This document shows positions 34,359 through 42,859 of a DNA stretch of 64,000 bases, piece after piece (positions within the stretch are counted from its first letter, which is position 1; each line of letters begins with the position of its first letter). Origin of the DNA: Fructilactobacillus ixorae (GTDB lineage Bacteria; Bacillota; Bacilli; Lactobacillales; Lactobacillaceae). The translations under genes were made by a program, and so were the position numbers. The stretch lies in NCBI RefSeq assembly GCF_024029915.1, contig NZ_CP097478.1, positions 1,054,001-1,118,000 of the forward strand, in the 5' to 3' direction. The notes below the pieces were generated by a model. It ran no database searches. It saw only the letters and a program-made list of their open reading frames with translations, and was not told the origin of the DNA.

Positions 34359-35726
34359 TTAATGCGCCTTCCGGCGTTCAAACCATACGTACCCCACAAT
34401 AAGGGCCGCAAAGAAAATCACCGTCGCAATTACTGAAATCCGCGTTTTGGCGTTCACGAGTAACACAATTAACACGGCCACGTAAAATAAAATCGTAGCG
34501 TAACTGGAACCTGGGAACCACGGCATCTTAAAGTGGTCCGCCGGGTTCGGTTGGGTCCGCTTGTACTGAATGTGCGTAATCATGATGATGATCCACACGA
34601 AGATGAAGCACATTGTAGCTACTCCCGTAATCAGCAAGAAAATCTGACTGGGATAGAAATAGTTCAACAGCACGATTCCTAAAAAGAGAATTGAGGAAAA
34701 GAGAATCCCCACGTACGGCACGTTATGCCGGGATAATTTACTAAACGATTGGGGCGCTTGGCCATTTTTCCCAAGGATGTACAAGGTCCGGGACGTGGAA
34801 AAGATTGCTGAGTTCGCCGCCGAGAGGGCTGAAGTCAGCACCACGAAGTTAATGATGTCAGCTGCATACCGAATTCCCAGCCCCGAAAAGATTTGTACGA
34901 ACGGCGACTGGTTTGGGTTAATTTGGTTCCAAGGGTACACTGACATAATCACCACCATTGATCCCACGTAGAACAATCCAATCCGCATGGGCACGGAGTT
35001 AATTGCCTTTGGAATGTCCTTTTGGGGATCGCGGGTTTCTCCGGCAGTCAGCCCGACCATTTCAATCCCGGTGAAGGCAAAAATTACGATTGGAAAGGCC
35101 ATGATAAAGCCAATTAGTCCGGTTGCAAAGAAGCCCCCGTGGTCAAACAGATTGGCCAGCGACGCGGTCGTGCCGTGCGTGTGGAAGCCAACGGCAATCA
35201 TCCCGATTCCGGCCACGATGAGCGCTAAAATCGCAAAGATTTTAATGCTGGAAAAGGCCGATTCTAGTTCACCAAACCAGGCCACGTTAATTAGATTAAA
35301 CAGGACTAAAATGGTCACCACGATGAGGGGCATAATCCACTGGGGCAACTGGGGGAACCAGAAATGCATGTAAATCCCGGAGGCGGTTAAATCTGCCATC
35401 GCGAGACTGGCCCAACTCAACCAGTATGCCCAGCCAATCGCAAACTCCCACTTTTCCCCTAAGTACTGCCGGACAAAGTCAATGAAGGAGTGAAACTTGA
35501 GGTTTGATAATAACAATTCCCCCACGGCCCGCATCATTAAGTATGAGAAAATCCCGGTAATCAGGTAGGCGAGGATTAAAGCCGGTCCGGCGGACTTGAT
35601 TCCTTCCCCAGAACCTAAGAATAGTCCGGTTCCAATCGCGCCCCCGATGGCAATCATCTGGACGTGGCGCGAGGTTAAACCCCGGTTTAAGTCCTGGGAT
35701 TGCTGTTGTTGTGGTTTATCTGTCAT
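34359..35726 (-). CDS. AAT-family permease, D-serine/D-alanine/glycine transporter-like
   Basis: 455 residues, about 12 spans. DLNRGLTSRHVQMIAIGGAI, KFHSFIDFVRQYLG and TSALSAANSAIFSTSRTLY resemble CycA more than LysP or AnsP. It is a proton symporter by family. The ATG at 35726 has AGAAAGG 8 nt upstream. A terminator-like hairpin sits in its leader (35743-35795), suggesting attenuation. Confidence 0.82.
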   Translation of the reverse strand: MTDKPQQQQSQDLNRGLTSRHVQMIAIGGAIGTGLFLGSGEGIKSAGPALILAYLITGIFSYLMMRAVGELLLSNLKFHSFIDFVRQYLGEKWEFAIGWAYWLSWASLAMADLTASGIYMHFWFPQLPQWIMPLIVVTILVLFNLINVAWFGELESAFSSIKIFAILALIVAGIGMIAVGFHTHGTTASLANLFDHGGFFATGLIGFIMAFPIVIFAFTGIEMVGLTAGETRDPQKDIPKAINSVPMRIGLFYVGSMVVIMSVYPWNQINPNQSPFVQIFSGLGIRYAADIINFVVLTSALSAANSAIFSTSRTLYILGKNGQAPQSFSKLSRHNVPYVGILFSSILFLGIVLLNYFYPSQIFLLITGVATMCFIFVWIIIMITHIQYKRTQPNPADHFKMPWFPGSSYATILFYVAVLIVLLVNAKTRISVIATVIFFAALIVGYVWFERRKAH

Positions 35727-35742
35727 TTTCAACACCTTTCTA

Positions 35743-35795
35743 AAAGAAAAATGTCTCCGTTGCAAATCAGGTCGGTTTGGCGTCGAGACATTTTT
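35743..35795 (-). promoter_or_regulatory. Terminator-like hairpin in the cycA-like leader
   Basis: On the minus strand AAAAATGTCTC (35785-35795) and GAGACATTTTT (35747-35757) form an 11-bp stem around a 27-nt loop, then CTTTT. It lies between the promoter and the ribosome binding site of the permease gene, the position of an attenuator. I find no T-box core or L-box sequence. Confidence 0.55.
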
Positions 35796-35832
35796 AAAGT
35801 TAATTTATAAGTTTTTCTTAAATACGCATCTC

Positions 35833-35861
35833 ATCGTACCAAGATTCAGAATTAGTGTCAA
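35833..35861 (-). promoter_or_regulatory. Promoter of the cycA-like gene
   Basis: On the minus strand TTGACA (35856-35861), 17-bp spacer, TACGAT (35833-35838). The transcript would have a leader of about 100 nt. Confidence 0.7.
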
Positions 35862-35915
35862 CTAAGTTAGCTAAGCACCACTTCATGCTACACTAGGAAC
35901 GGGAGGGATGCGTGC

Positions 35916-36002
35916 ATGAAACTGAGAAACTGGTTAGTGGGCTTTGCCTTCGTACTCATCGGGTTGTCCCTGATTGGGCTCTCCTGGTACGCCAACCGGT
36001 AA
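35916..36002 (+). CDS. 28-residue single-span membrane peptide
   Basis: ATG AAA CTG ... CGG TAA encodes 28 residues: a basic start (MKLRNW), a hydrophobic stretch of about 18, and YANR at the end. It has its own signals: an extended TGC-TACACT -10 (35886-35894), GGGAGGG 6-9 nt before the ATG, and a terminator at 36019-36053. Too short for normal gene callers. Type I toxin or small membrane regulator are both possible; no function can be given. Confidence 0.65.
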   Translation: MKLRNWLVGFAFVLIGLSLIGLSWYANR

Positions 36003-36018
36003 AGCCCCACCACCAACT

Positions 36019-36053
36019 AAAAAGGCGCTAATCATTTTGATTAGCGCCTTTTT
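36019..36053. terminator. Convergent terminator
   Basis: AAAAAGGCGCTAATCA-TTT-TGATTAGCGCCTTTTT, a 16-bp stem serving the small peptide gene and the CsbD-like gene. Confidence 0.93.
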
Positions 36054-36061
36054 AAGGTGCA

Positions 36062-36349
36062 TTAGTCAGTTAAAGCATCCTTGGCGTCATTCAGCTTGTC
36101 TTTCACGATGCCCTTGCCGTTTTCAAAGTCCCCTTCGAGTTTGGCCTTCGGGTCATCCTTCACAGCGCCTTCAACTTGCTTAGCTTTACCTTCTGCTTGG
36201 TCAGTAAAACTATCAATCTTTGCGGCAGCTTTACTACTTAAGTCGTCAAACTTGTCGGATAAGTCGTTCAAAGCATCCGTATCCTTTAATAACAAGTAAC
36301 CTAAAGCGGCGTTCGCAGCTAAACTAATTCCTAAAAATAAGTCTTTCAT
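36062..36349 (-). CDS. Membrane-anchored CsbD-like/YtxH-like stress protein
   Basis: 95 residues: one N-terminal span (about 4-20), then a Lys/Asp/Ala-rich amphipathic helix region with EGKAKQVEGAVKDD, like CsbD repeats. Such proteins are general-stress induced; the function is unknown. AGGAGGG precedes the ATG. Confidence 0.65.
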   Translation of the reverse strand: MKDLFLGISLAANAALGYLLLKDTDALNDLSDKFDDLSSKAAAKIDSFTDQAEGKAKQVEGAVKDDPKAKLEGDFENGKGIVKDKLNDAKDALTD

Positions 36350-36429
36350 GATTACACCCTCCTTTTATTTTGCCTTAAATGTAGCACATTTCGCCGAAAA
36401 CTACCACCATTAACCTAAGATTAGAAAAA

Positions 36430-37356
36430 TTATTTGGCTTCGATTTCCTGCTCTTGCACCTTCAGCACTGCCTGGTACGTTTTCGTTAAACAATCCACGT
36501 AGTTTTGCCCCTTGGGAATCGTTTCCGTGACCTTGACCACCGGGACGTGGTGCTGCTCTGCGAGTTTCACCATCTGGTTCACAGTTTGGCTGTCCGTTTG
36601 GGTGTTATCAACGAAAAAGGCCACCCGTTGCTCGGTCAGGTCCCGTCGCATTGCTTTAATCGTCGCAGGTGACGGATCCACCTCTTTTTCAGTCGCATTT
36701 TCAAAGTCGCGGTTGTTAACCTGGTAGCCCATCGCATGAAGCGCCTCATCAAACACCGGTTCACTTACATCCACCTTGCGCTTTAAATCGTGTTCCTGTA
36801 AGTTGCTACGACTGGTTTTGGCTAACTCGTTCACGGGTTTTAAGCGCTCTAAATAAGCTTGCCCGTTTTTTTCAAACGTCTGGCGGTGTTCTGGTTGTAA
36901 CTGACTGGCCACCTTGACCAATCGCTGGACCACCGCTGGCGCCGTTTCCGGATTATACCAGAGGTGCTCATTGTCCCCATTATGCTTGTGCAGTAGTTGG
37001 CCCACGTTGATTTGCGTGGTCCGAGAACTGGCGTTTTGGGTCAGTTTTTGCATCCAGTCATCGTAGCCAAGCCCGTTTTGAATGATCACGTTCGCATCAC
37101 TCACCTGGTGAGCAGCTTGAATGCTAGGTTCAAACTCATGCGGATCCACTCCACTGTTAACAAGGGACGTTACCTTGCCGTACTTTCCCACGACCGCTTC
37201 GGCCATTTGACCATAAATGTTGGTCGCTGCCACCACCTTAATCTGGTTGGGATGCCGCGCCGGTTCGGCCTGCTTCGCTTGTTTACCACACGCCGTCAAT
37301 CCGACTGCGCACAACAGTGTTATCGCCATCAGTAATATTCGCCGTAATTTTGCCAT
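36430..37356 (-). CDS. Metal ABC transporter substrate-binding lipoprotein (ZnuA/TroA type)
   Basis: 308 residues. Signal peptide with lipobox LTAC. The cluster A-I ligands fit zinc/manganese binding proteins: His in GVDPHEFEPS, His in NGDNEHLWYNPE, and Glu/Asp later (VDNTQTDS). No permease or ATPase gene is next to it, so it works with a transporter encoded elsewhere. It is divergent from a TetR gene. Confidence 0.85.
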   Translation of the reverse strand: MAKLRRILLMAITLLCAVGLTACGKQAKQAEPARHPNQIKVVAATNIYGQMAEAVVGKYGKVTSLVNSGVDPHEFEPSIQAAHQVSDANVIIQNGLGYDDWMQKLTQNASSRTTQINVGQLLHKHNGDNEHLWYNPETAPAVVQRLVKVASQLQPEHRQTFEKNGQAYLERLKPVNELAKTSRSNLQEHDLKRKVDVSEPVFDEALHAMGYQVNNRDFENATEKEVDPSPATIKAMRRDLTEQRVAFFVDNTQTDSQTVNQMVKLAEQHHVPVVKVTETIPKGQNYVDCLTKTYQAVLKVQEQEIEAK

Positions 37357-37383
37357 TTACTCCGTTTCCTCCTATAATTGAAC

Positions 37384-37445
37384 CAGTGTTACATTCATCT
37401 TTTATCTACTAACTCAAAGTTCGTTTACTAATATAACACTGTTAT
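37384..37445. promoter_or_regulatory. Divergent region with repeated TetR-type half-sites
   Basis: A perfect palindrome ATAACA-C-TGTTAT (37433-37445) lies 41 bp before the TetR start. The half-site recurs inverted as CAGTGTTA (37384-37391) near the lipoprotein start, matching TAACACTG in the palindrome. Candidate operators for the adjacent TetR. Confidence 0.55.
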
Positions 37446-37486
37446 CTAAATGCTGGCAACTAGTTTAAACCCAAGGAGGGTCATCC

Positions 37487-38119
37487 ATGGCAACGACCAA
37501 TTCACCCGCATCCACCCACGACCGGCTCTTGCAAGCCGGGTTAGCCGCCTTTCTCGACCACGGTTACGAACAAACCACCCTGCGCGAAGTCTGCCGCGGG
37601 GCCCAGCGCACCACCGGCGCCTTTTACCAATACTTTCATTCCAAAGCCGACTTGTTAGCAGAACTGCTCGAACCGTTCTTAACCACCCTCACTACGACCT
37701 ATGACCAGCAGTTAACGGCCGGTTTAACGCAGCTCACGACCCAGAATGCCCCGGCTTTTTGGCAGGCAACGGTCATGAACCTCGACTCGGTCATGAACGA
37801 GTTATACCAGCAACCAAATCTGAAACAACTGCTCCTCTTTTGTGCGAACGGTTCTAAGTACGGACCGCTTGCGGAACTCGCGACCCAGTACTTCACCACC
37901 CAGATTATTCGTGTCATTAACGCCATGCAGGAACGGGGCATTCTGCCCATTACCTTTCAATTTAACTACCAGGAACTCCATTTTCACGCCTTTGCGTTCT
38001 ACGCCACGGTGGTCGATATTCTGCGCCACGACTACCCCCAACCAGAAACCCTCGTCCTGATCCACCAGTTGGAGCAGTTTTTCACCCCGAGCTGGCTCAA
38101 CTGGCTTGAATTACAATAA
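37487..38119 (+). CDS. TetR/AcrR-family regulator
   Basis: 210 residues. N-terminal helix-turn-helix (about 12-58, RTTGAFYQYFHSKADL) and a divergent ligand domain. CAAGGAGG precedes the ATG. It may repress itself and the divergent metal-binding lipoprotein gene; a palindrome between them supports this. Confidence 0.88.
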   Translation: MATTNSPASTHDRLLQAGLAAFLDHGYEQTTLREVCRGAQRTTGAFYQYFHSKADLLAELLEPFLTTLTTTYDQQLTAGLTQLTTQNAPAFWQATVMNLDSVMNELYQQPNLKQLLLFCANGSKYGPLAELATQYFTTQIIRVINAMQERGILPITFQFNYQELHFHAFAFYATVVDILRHDYPQPETLVLIHQLEQFFTPSWLNWLELQ

Positions 38120-38162
38120 TTGTTCCTTTTTGAGACCTACGAACCCGCTCACCACGATAAAA

Positions 38163-38171
38163 TGCTATAAT
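38163..38171 (+). promoter_or_regulatory. Extended -10 promoter of ldhD
   Basis: TGC-TATAAT gives a perfect extended -10 (38163-38171), 30 bp before the ATG. No clear -35 is present. Confidence 0.65.
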
Positions 38172-38201
38172 GAACTCGAAAAAGCAAAGGAGGATGTAAT
38201 C

Positions 38202-39200
38202 ATGAAGATTATTGCTTATGGAATTCGGAACGATGAAGAACCATACTTAAAAGAATGGGAAGCTCAACACCCAGACGTTGAGGTGAAAAGTGAAGCGGAC
38301 CTATTAGACGAGCAAACGGTGGCTGAAGCCCAGGGCTTTGACGGGGTCGTTGCTTACCAACAAAAACCCTACACCAAAGCGGTGCTTGACAAGCTCGGTC
38401 AGTACGGAATTCACGCTTTGTCCTTACGGAACGTCGGTGTCGATAACGTCGATGCTGCGGCTGCTAAGGCCAACGACATTCACGTAACGAACGTTCCCGC
38501 TTATTCCCCAGCTGCCATCGCCGAATTAGCGGTTACTGAAATGATGCGACTCCTGCGAAACACGAAGAAGTTTGAAGATAAAATGCGCCACGGTGACCTG
38601 ACCTGGGCTCCAGACATTGCCGAAGAAATGAACCAACAAACCGTTGGGGTTTACGCGACCGGTCGGATTGGTCGTGAAGTAGTCAAGATTGTCCGTGGCT
38701 TTGGCGCCAAGGTGATTGCCTACGATCCCTTTCCTAATCCGGAATTACAAAAGGAAGGCATCTACGTGGACACGCCGGCTGAGTTGTACGCAAACTCCGA
38801 CATTTTGACGTTGCATGCGCCAGCTTTAAAGGAAAACGACCATATGATTAACGACGACACAATCGCCCAAATGAAACCAGGCATTCGATTAATCAATGCT
38901 GCGCGAGGTTCCTTAATCGATACTGACGCCCTGATTCGTGGCCTTGACAGTGGTCAAATTGCCGGAGCGGCGCTCGACGTTTACGAAAACGAAGTTGGGA
39001 TTTTCAACACTGATTTTGGGAGTTTCGACCAAATTCCTGACGAACGCTTGAAGAACTTGATGCAACGGGACAACGTTTTAATTACCCCCCACATTGCCTT
39101 CTACACGAAGGTGGCCGTTAAGAACATGGTGCAAATCGCCCTTGATGCTAACCAAGCCTTAATTCAAACCGGGACTTCCGACAAAGAAGTTCAACTGTAA
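38202..39200 (+). CDS. ldhD: D-lactate dehydrogenase
   Basis: 332 residues, the length of Lactobacillus D-LDH. Substrate and catalytic residues match: Tyr52, Tyr101, Arg235, Glu264 and the catalytic His (here 297, TPH). Asp175 gives NAD preference. It reduces pyruvate to D-lactate to regenerate NAD+. The nucleotide-binding turn reads YATGRIG instead of GTGxIG: the first Gly (152) is Ala. The ATG at 38202 has AAAGGAGG; the longer frame overlaps the TetR gene. Confidence 0.93.
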   Translation: MKIIAYGIRNDEEPYLKEWEAQHPDVEVKSEADLLDEQTVAEAQGFDGVVAYQQKPYTKAVLDKLGQYGIHALSLRNVGVDNVDAAAAKANDIHVTNVPAYSPAAIAELAVTEMMRLLRNTKKFEDKMRHGDLTWAPDIAEEMNQQTVGVYATGRIGREVVKIVRGFGAKVIAYDPFPNPELQKEGIYVDTPAELYANSDILTLHAPALKENDHMINDDTIAQMKPGIRLINAARGSLIDTDALIRGLDSGQIAGAALDVYENEVGIFNTDFGSFDQIPDERLKNLMQRDNVLITPHIAFYTKVAVKNMVQIALDANQALIQTGTSDKEVQL

Positions 39201-39221
39201 ATAGGCTCAACCTAGAACACT

Positions 39222-39270
39222 AAAAAACTGGTTTCTAACCCTTATAGGGGGCGCAGAAACCAGTTTTTTT
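39222..39270 (+). terminator. Terminator of ldhD
   Basis: AAACTGGTTTCT...AGAAACCAGTTT stem around a 20-nt loop, followed by a T run. Confidence 0.85.
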
Positions 39271-39361
39271 ATGTTTTAATGGCTTTCTCATGGACAAATT
39301 CGTCCAAGTCTTTTATAACTAACTGTGAATTGCTTATTTTGACATTTCATTGGAGGAACCT

Positions 39362-41221
39362 ATGAATCAACTTTCCCTTGTTATCATTTTACTGGCCGCC
39401 CTCTTGATTCCACTCCTCATGAGTCGCTTCAAGATCTCGGCCCTGCCGACTTCAGTGGTTGAAATCCTGGTTGGAATTGTTTTAGGTCCCAGCTTGTTAA
39501 ACTGGATTAATCCCCACCAAACCATTTTAACCTCCCTCTCGAGCATTGGGGTGATTGTCCTCTTGTTTTTAAGTGGGATTGAAATCGACTTTGACCTCTT
39601 TCAGCCCAAAACCAAAAATCCCAGCCAATTAGAACAAAAGGCCCGCCAACAGGTCTCCAAATACACGCCGGTACGGCTAGCCTTGTATGGGTACCTCACG
39701 ATTATTGTGCTATCGTTCGTCCTCGGCTACCTGACGAAGGTTACCGGCCTGTTCAGTGACGTGTGGCTGGCTTCGATCCTCTTCATGACGATTTCATTAG
39801 GAATTGTCCTCGCCGCTCTGAAGGAACGTGATGCCCTCAGTACTCCCTTTGGCCAGACCATCCTCTTGATCTCGGCCTTAGGAGAAATCGTCCCGGTGTT
39901 TGGCCTCACGATTTACGCCTCCATCTTTGGGACCGAATCGAAATCCCTGTGGTTGATTCTGATTCTCTTTGCCGTAGCGGCTTTACTACTCCTGCGTTTC
40001 CACAACTTTTTTGACTACTTCGATAAAATCAACAAATCAACCACCCAAATTGACGTGCGGTTAGCCTTTTTCATCATTGCCCTCCTCTCGGTTGTAGCGG
40101 TTACGGTTGGTTCAGAAGCCGTCTTAGGGGCGTTTGTCGGCGGAATGGTGTATAAACTGCTGAAACCATCCGAAGCGACCCGCGAAAAATTGGATTCGAT
40201 TGGTTACGGCTTTTTCATCCCAATCTTCTTTATCATGAGTGGAGTGGGACTCGATTTAAAAAAAATTCTAGCGGATCCGAAGGCGCTGCTCCTCATTCCG
40301 CTCATTTTATTAGGGTATTTAATTGCGAAATTCGGGCTCTACCCCGTCTTTCGGCTTCGCTTTAACCGCCAAAATGCGCTGGCAGGAACGGCCTTACCAA
40401 TGACCACCCTAACCATGGTGTTAGCCATTTTAAGCGTGGCCAACAACCTCAAGGTCCTCACCAGTCAACAATCAGGGGCCTTCTTACTGGCAGCCATCAT
40501 CACCTGTTTGATCGGACCCTTGGCGTTCAACCACTGCTTCAATCCGCAGGCTGACATTTACCACAAGCTGCGCGTGAACATCTTCGGGGTTAACCTTGTC
40601 ACCATCCCCGTCGCCCAAGAACTGGGCAAGAGTTGGTACGACGTCAACGTGTACACTGACAGTCAGAAAAACTTCCAGACCTTTAACAGTGAAGCTAACG
40701 TGCACCTGCTCGATAGTTTAGCCGTGCAGAAGCTCATTGAAAACGGATACTTTGACTGTAACATCATCGTGTTTGCCTACCTTAATTCCGATACCAACTA
40801 CCGTCTGGCTAAGGCAGCCAAAGAATACGGCGTGAAGCGGGTGATTGCCAGATTTGAAGACAAAAACGTTCACAACCAACAGGAAAAGGAACTGACCGCC
40901 CTCGGCGTCGAAGTTTACAGTACCTTCGCCGTCAACGTTGCCATGTTACGGGAGTTAATCGAAGTCCCATCTACCTTTAACATGATTAAATCCAACAGCG
41001 TCAAGCTCCACGAAGTTACCCTTCAAAACAGTAAATTTGCTGGGACGCGGATTAAAGACCTACCGTTTGGAACTGGCATCACCATCAACCGGATTTTCCG
41101 GGGGAAAAAGATTATCCAACCAACTGGTGATACGGTGCTCCGCTTACACGACAAAATCATCTTCTCCACTGATACTTATCAGAGCCCGCAAATTCGCGAA
41201 GAAATTGCGAAATCAAATTAA
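39362..41221 (+). CDS. Kef-type cation:proton antiporter with RCK domains
   Basis: 619 residues: about 12 spans of a CPA2 exchanger (LTSLSSIGVIVLLFLSGIEID), then a TrkA-N-like nucleotide-binding region from about 390 and a TrkA-C domain at the end (VKLHEVTLQNSKFAGTRIKD). Probably K+/H+ or Na+/H+ exchange gated by a nucleotide. The N-binding turn FGVNLVTIP lacks a clear GxGxxG. The ATG at 39362 has GGAGG upstream. Confidence 0.85.
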   Translation: MNQLSLVIILLAALLIPLLMSRFKISALPTSVVEILVGIVLGPSLLNWINPHQTILTSLSSIGVIVLLFLSGIEIDFDLFQPKTKNPSQLEQKARQQVSKYTPVRLALYGYLTIIVLSFVLGYLTKVTGLFSDVWLASILFMTISLGIVLAALKERDALSTPFGQTILLISALGEIVPVFGLTIYASIFGTESKSLWLILILFAVAALLLLRFHNFFDYFDKINKSTTQIDVRLAFFIIALLSVVAVTVGSEAVLGAFVGGMVYKLLKPSEATREKLDSIGYGFFIPIFFIMSGVGLDLKKILADPKALLLIPLILLGYLIAKFGLYPVFRLRFNRQNALAGTALPMTTLTMVLAILSVANNLKVLTSQQSGAFLLAAIITCLIGPLAFNHCFNPQADIYHKLRVNIFGVNLVTIPVAQELGKSWYDVNVYTDSQKNFQTFNSEANVHLLDSLAVQKLIENGYFDCNIIVFAYLNSDTNYRLAKAAKEYGVKRVIARFEDKNVHNQQEKELTALGVEVYSTFAVNVAMLRELIEVPSTFNMIKSNSVKLHEVTLQNSKFAGTRIKDLPFGTGITINRIFRGKKIIQPTGDTVLRLHDKIIFSTDTYQSPQIREEIAKSN

Positions 41222-41229
41222 TTGACCCT

Positions 41230-41258
41230 AAAAAGCCACCCGAAATGGGTGGCTTTTT
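41230..41258. terminator. Convergent terminator
   Basis: AAAAAGCCACCC-GAAAT-GGGTGGCTTTTT between the antiporter and xylB. Confidence 0.92.
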
Positions 41259-41268
41259 GCTTGGTTAG

Positions 41269-42768
41269 TTACCTTAAAAATTCACGGAGTCCCTGACTAA
41301 GCTTGCGGGTAGCCGGATAAACCTGCTGGTACAGGGCGTAGAGCTGATTATACTTAGTCACGTGGTCTGGCAACGGATCGTACTGATGCCCAACGTGTAC
41401 AAATTGTTGCGCACAGCTCGCACAATCAGAGTACCAACCTAACCCGACCGCTGCTAACATGGCGGCCCCTAATCCGGGACCCTGTTCGTTAGCCAAGCTT
41501 TGAATTGGTACCTGCAAGATGTCTGCTAACATCTGTAACCACAGTGGACTTTGCGCCCCGCCACCAATGGCAACGATGCGTTGCAAATCCGCCCCAGCAG
41601 CTTGGTAAATTGCTAAGCAATCGCGAAAACTAAAGCTAATTCCCTCTAACACTGCCCGGGTAAAATCACCCCGGTCCTGCGTCGCATCCATTCCAATAAA
41701 ACTGCCCCGGATGTCAGCATCGGCATACGGAGTGCGCTCCCCCACAATGTAAGGTGTGAACAGTAACCCCTTAGCTCCTAGGGGAGCGGTGGTGGCCCCG
41801 GCTAGCATCTGGGCAAACGTCAAGTCTGAACAAAAGGTGCGGTGAAACCAGCTTAGCGAATACCCGGCCGCCAGGGTGACGCCCATCGAATAGTATCCAT
41901 CTGGAACTACGTGATCTTCTAACTGAAGTTGCCCGTGGTACCGATCGGTGGGTTGCTCCTCATAACGTAACAGCACTCCCGATGTCCCGATACTTAACAA
42001 ACCCATGCCTGGCTGTAAAATTCCGGCCCCCAAGGCTCCACACGCATTATCGGCACCCCCGGCAAACACCTGGGTCGCCGGGGTTAGTCCGGAAAATTCC
42101 GCGTACTCCGGCGTAATGGTGCCAACCCGATCAATCGATCGCAACAGTGGTGGTAAGATCCGCATTGGAATCCCAAATTGCTGACAGATCGTTTGACTCC
42201 ACTGGTTCGTATGAATGTCCAGCATGGTAGTTCCCGTGGCATCCGAATAATCAATCCCTAACTTTCCCGTCATGCGGTAGCGAACGTAATCCTTGGGGGT
42301 TAACACAACTGCTGTCTGCTTAAAGATGGCTGGTTCATGCTTTTTTACCCACAAGAGTTTCGGCAGGGTAAAGCCCTCCAAGGGTCGGTTCCCAGTGATG
42401 CGGACAAATTCGGTTCCAAGCTGGGTTTCAATGTCAGCCCGTTCCGCGGTCGTTCGGGTATCGTTCCATAACATGGCGGGGCGTAACACCTGCTTCTCCT
42501 GGTCTAATAACACTAATCCGTGCATTTGTCCTGAATAACTAACCCCTTCAATCTCCGCAGGGTCAATGTGATCATCCAGGATTAAGCGCACAATCGCAAC
42601 CGTCGTGGCCATCACCCAATCATTGGGATTTTGCTCGCTGTAGCCCGGCTCGGGCTGACTTAAAGGATAATCAAAAGCCTCCTGCGCCAGCACCGTCCCC
42701 GTCCGATTCACCGCTGACACCTTTACCGCACTAGTTCCCAAATCAATTCCTAACACACACGCTGTCAT
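41269..42768 (-). CDS. xylB: Xylulokinase
   Basis: 499 residues of the FGGY kinase family. N-terminal GIDLGTSAVKVSAV, SYSGQMHGLVLLD and the late GGGAQSPLWLQMLADIL fit XylB. It makes xylulose 5-phosphate, the entry to the phosphoketolase pathway. No xylA or xylR is adjacent. A minus-strand TATACT lies near 42812. Confidence 0.93.
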   Translation of the reverse strand: MTACVLGIDLGTSAVKVSAVNRTGTVLAQEAFDYPLSQPEPGYSEQNPNDWVMATTVAIVRLILDDHIDPAEIEGVSYSGQMHGLVLLDQEKQVLRPAMLWNDTRTTAERADIETQLGTEFVRITGNRPLEGFTLPKLLWVKKHEPAIFKQTAVVLTPKDYVRYRMTGKLGIDYSDATGTTMLDIHTNQWSQTICQQFGIPMRILPPLLRSIDRVGTITPEYAEFSGLTPATQVFAGGADNACGALGAGILQPGMGLLSIGTSGVLLRYEEQPTDRYHGQLQLEDHVVPDGYYSMGVTLAAGYSLSWFHRTFCSDLTFAQMLAGATTAPLGAKGLLFTPYIVGERTPYADADIRGSFIGMDATQDRGDFTRAVLEGISFSFRDCLAIYQAAGADLQRIVAIGGGAQSPLWLQMLADILQVPIQSLANEQGPGLGAAMLAAVGLGWYSDCASCAQQFVHVGHQYDPLPDHVTKYNQLYALYQQVYPATRKLSQGLREFLR

Positions 42769-42824
42769 AACGTTGTCCTCCTACTACTTTTATCTCCAGT
42801 ATAGTCGCTTTTAGGCTTGGCAAC

Positions 42825-42855
42825 GAAAAAACCACCCGGTTTGGATGGTTTTTCA
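42825..42855 (-). terminator. Terminator of the membrane protein gene
   Basis: On the minus strand AACCATCC...GG-GTGGTT with TTTTT follows the gene ending at 42860. Confidence 0.7.
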
Positions 42856-42859
42856 GTGG

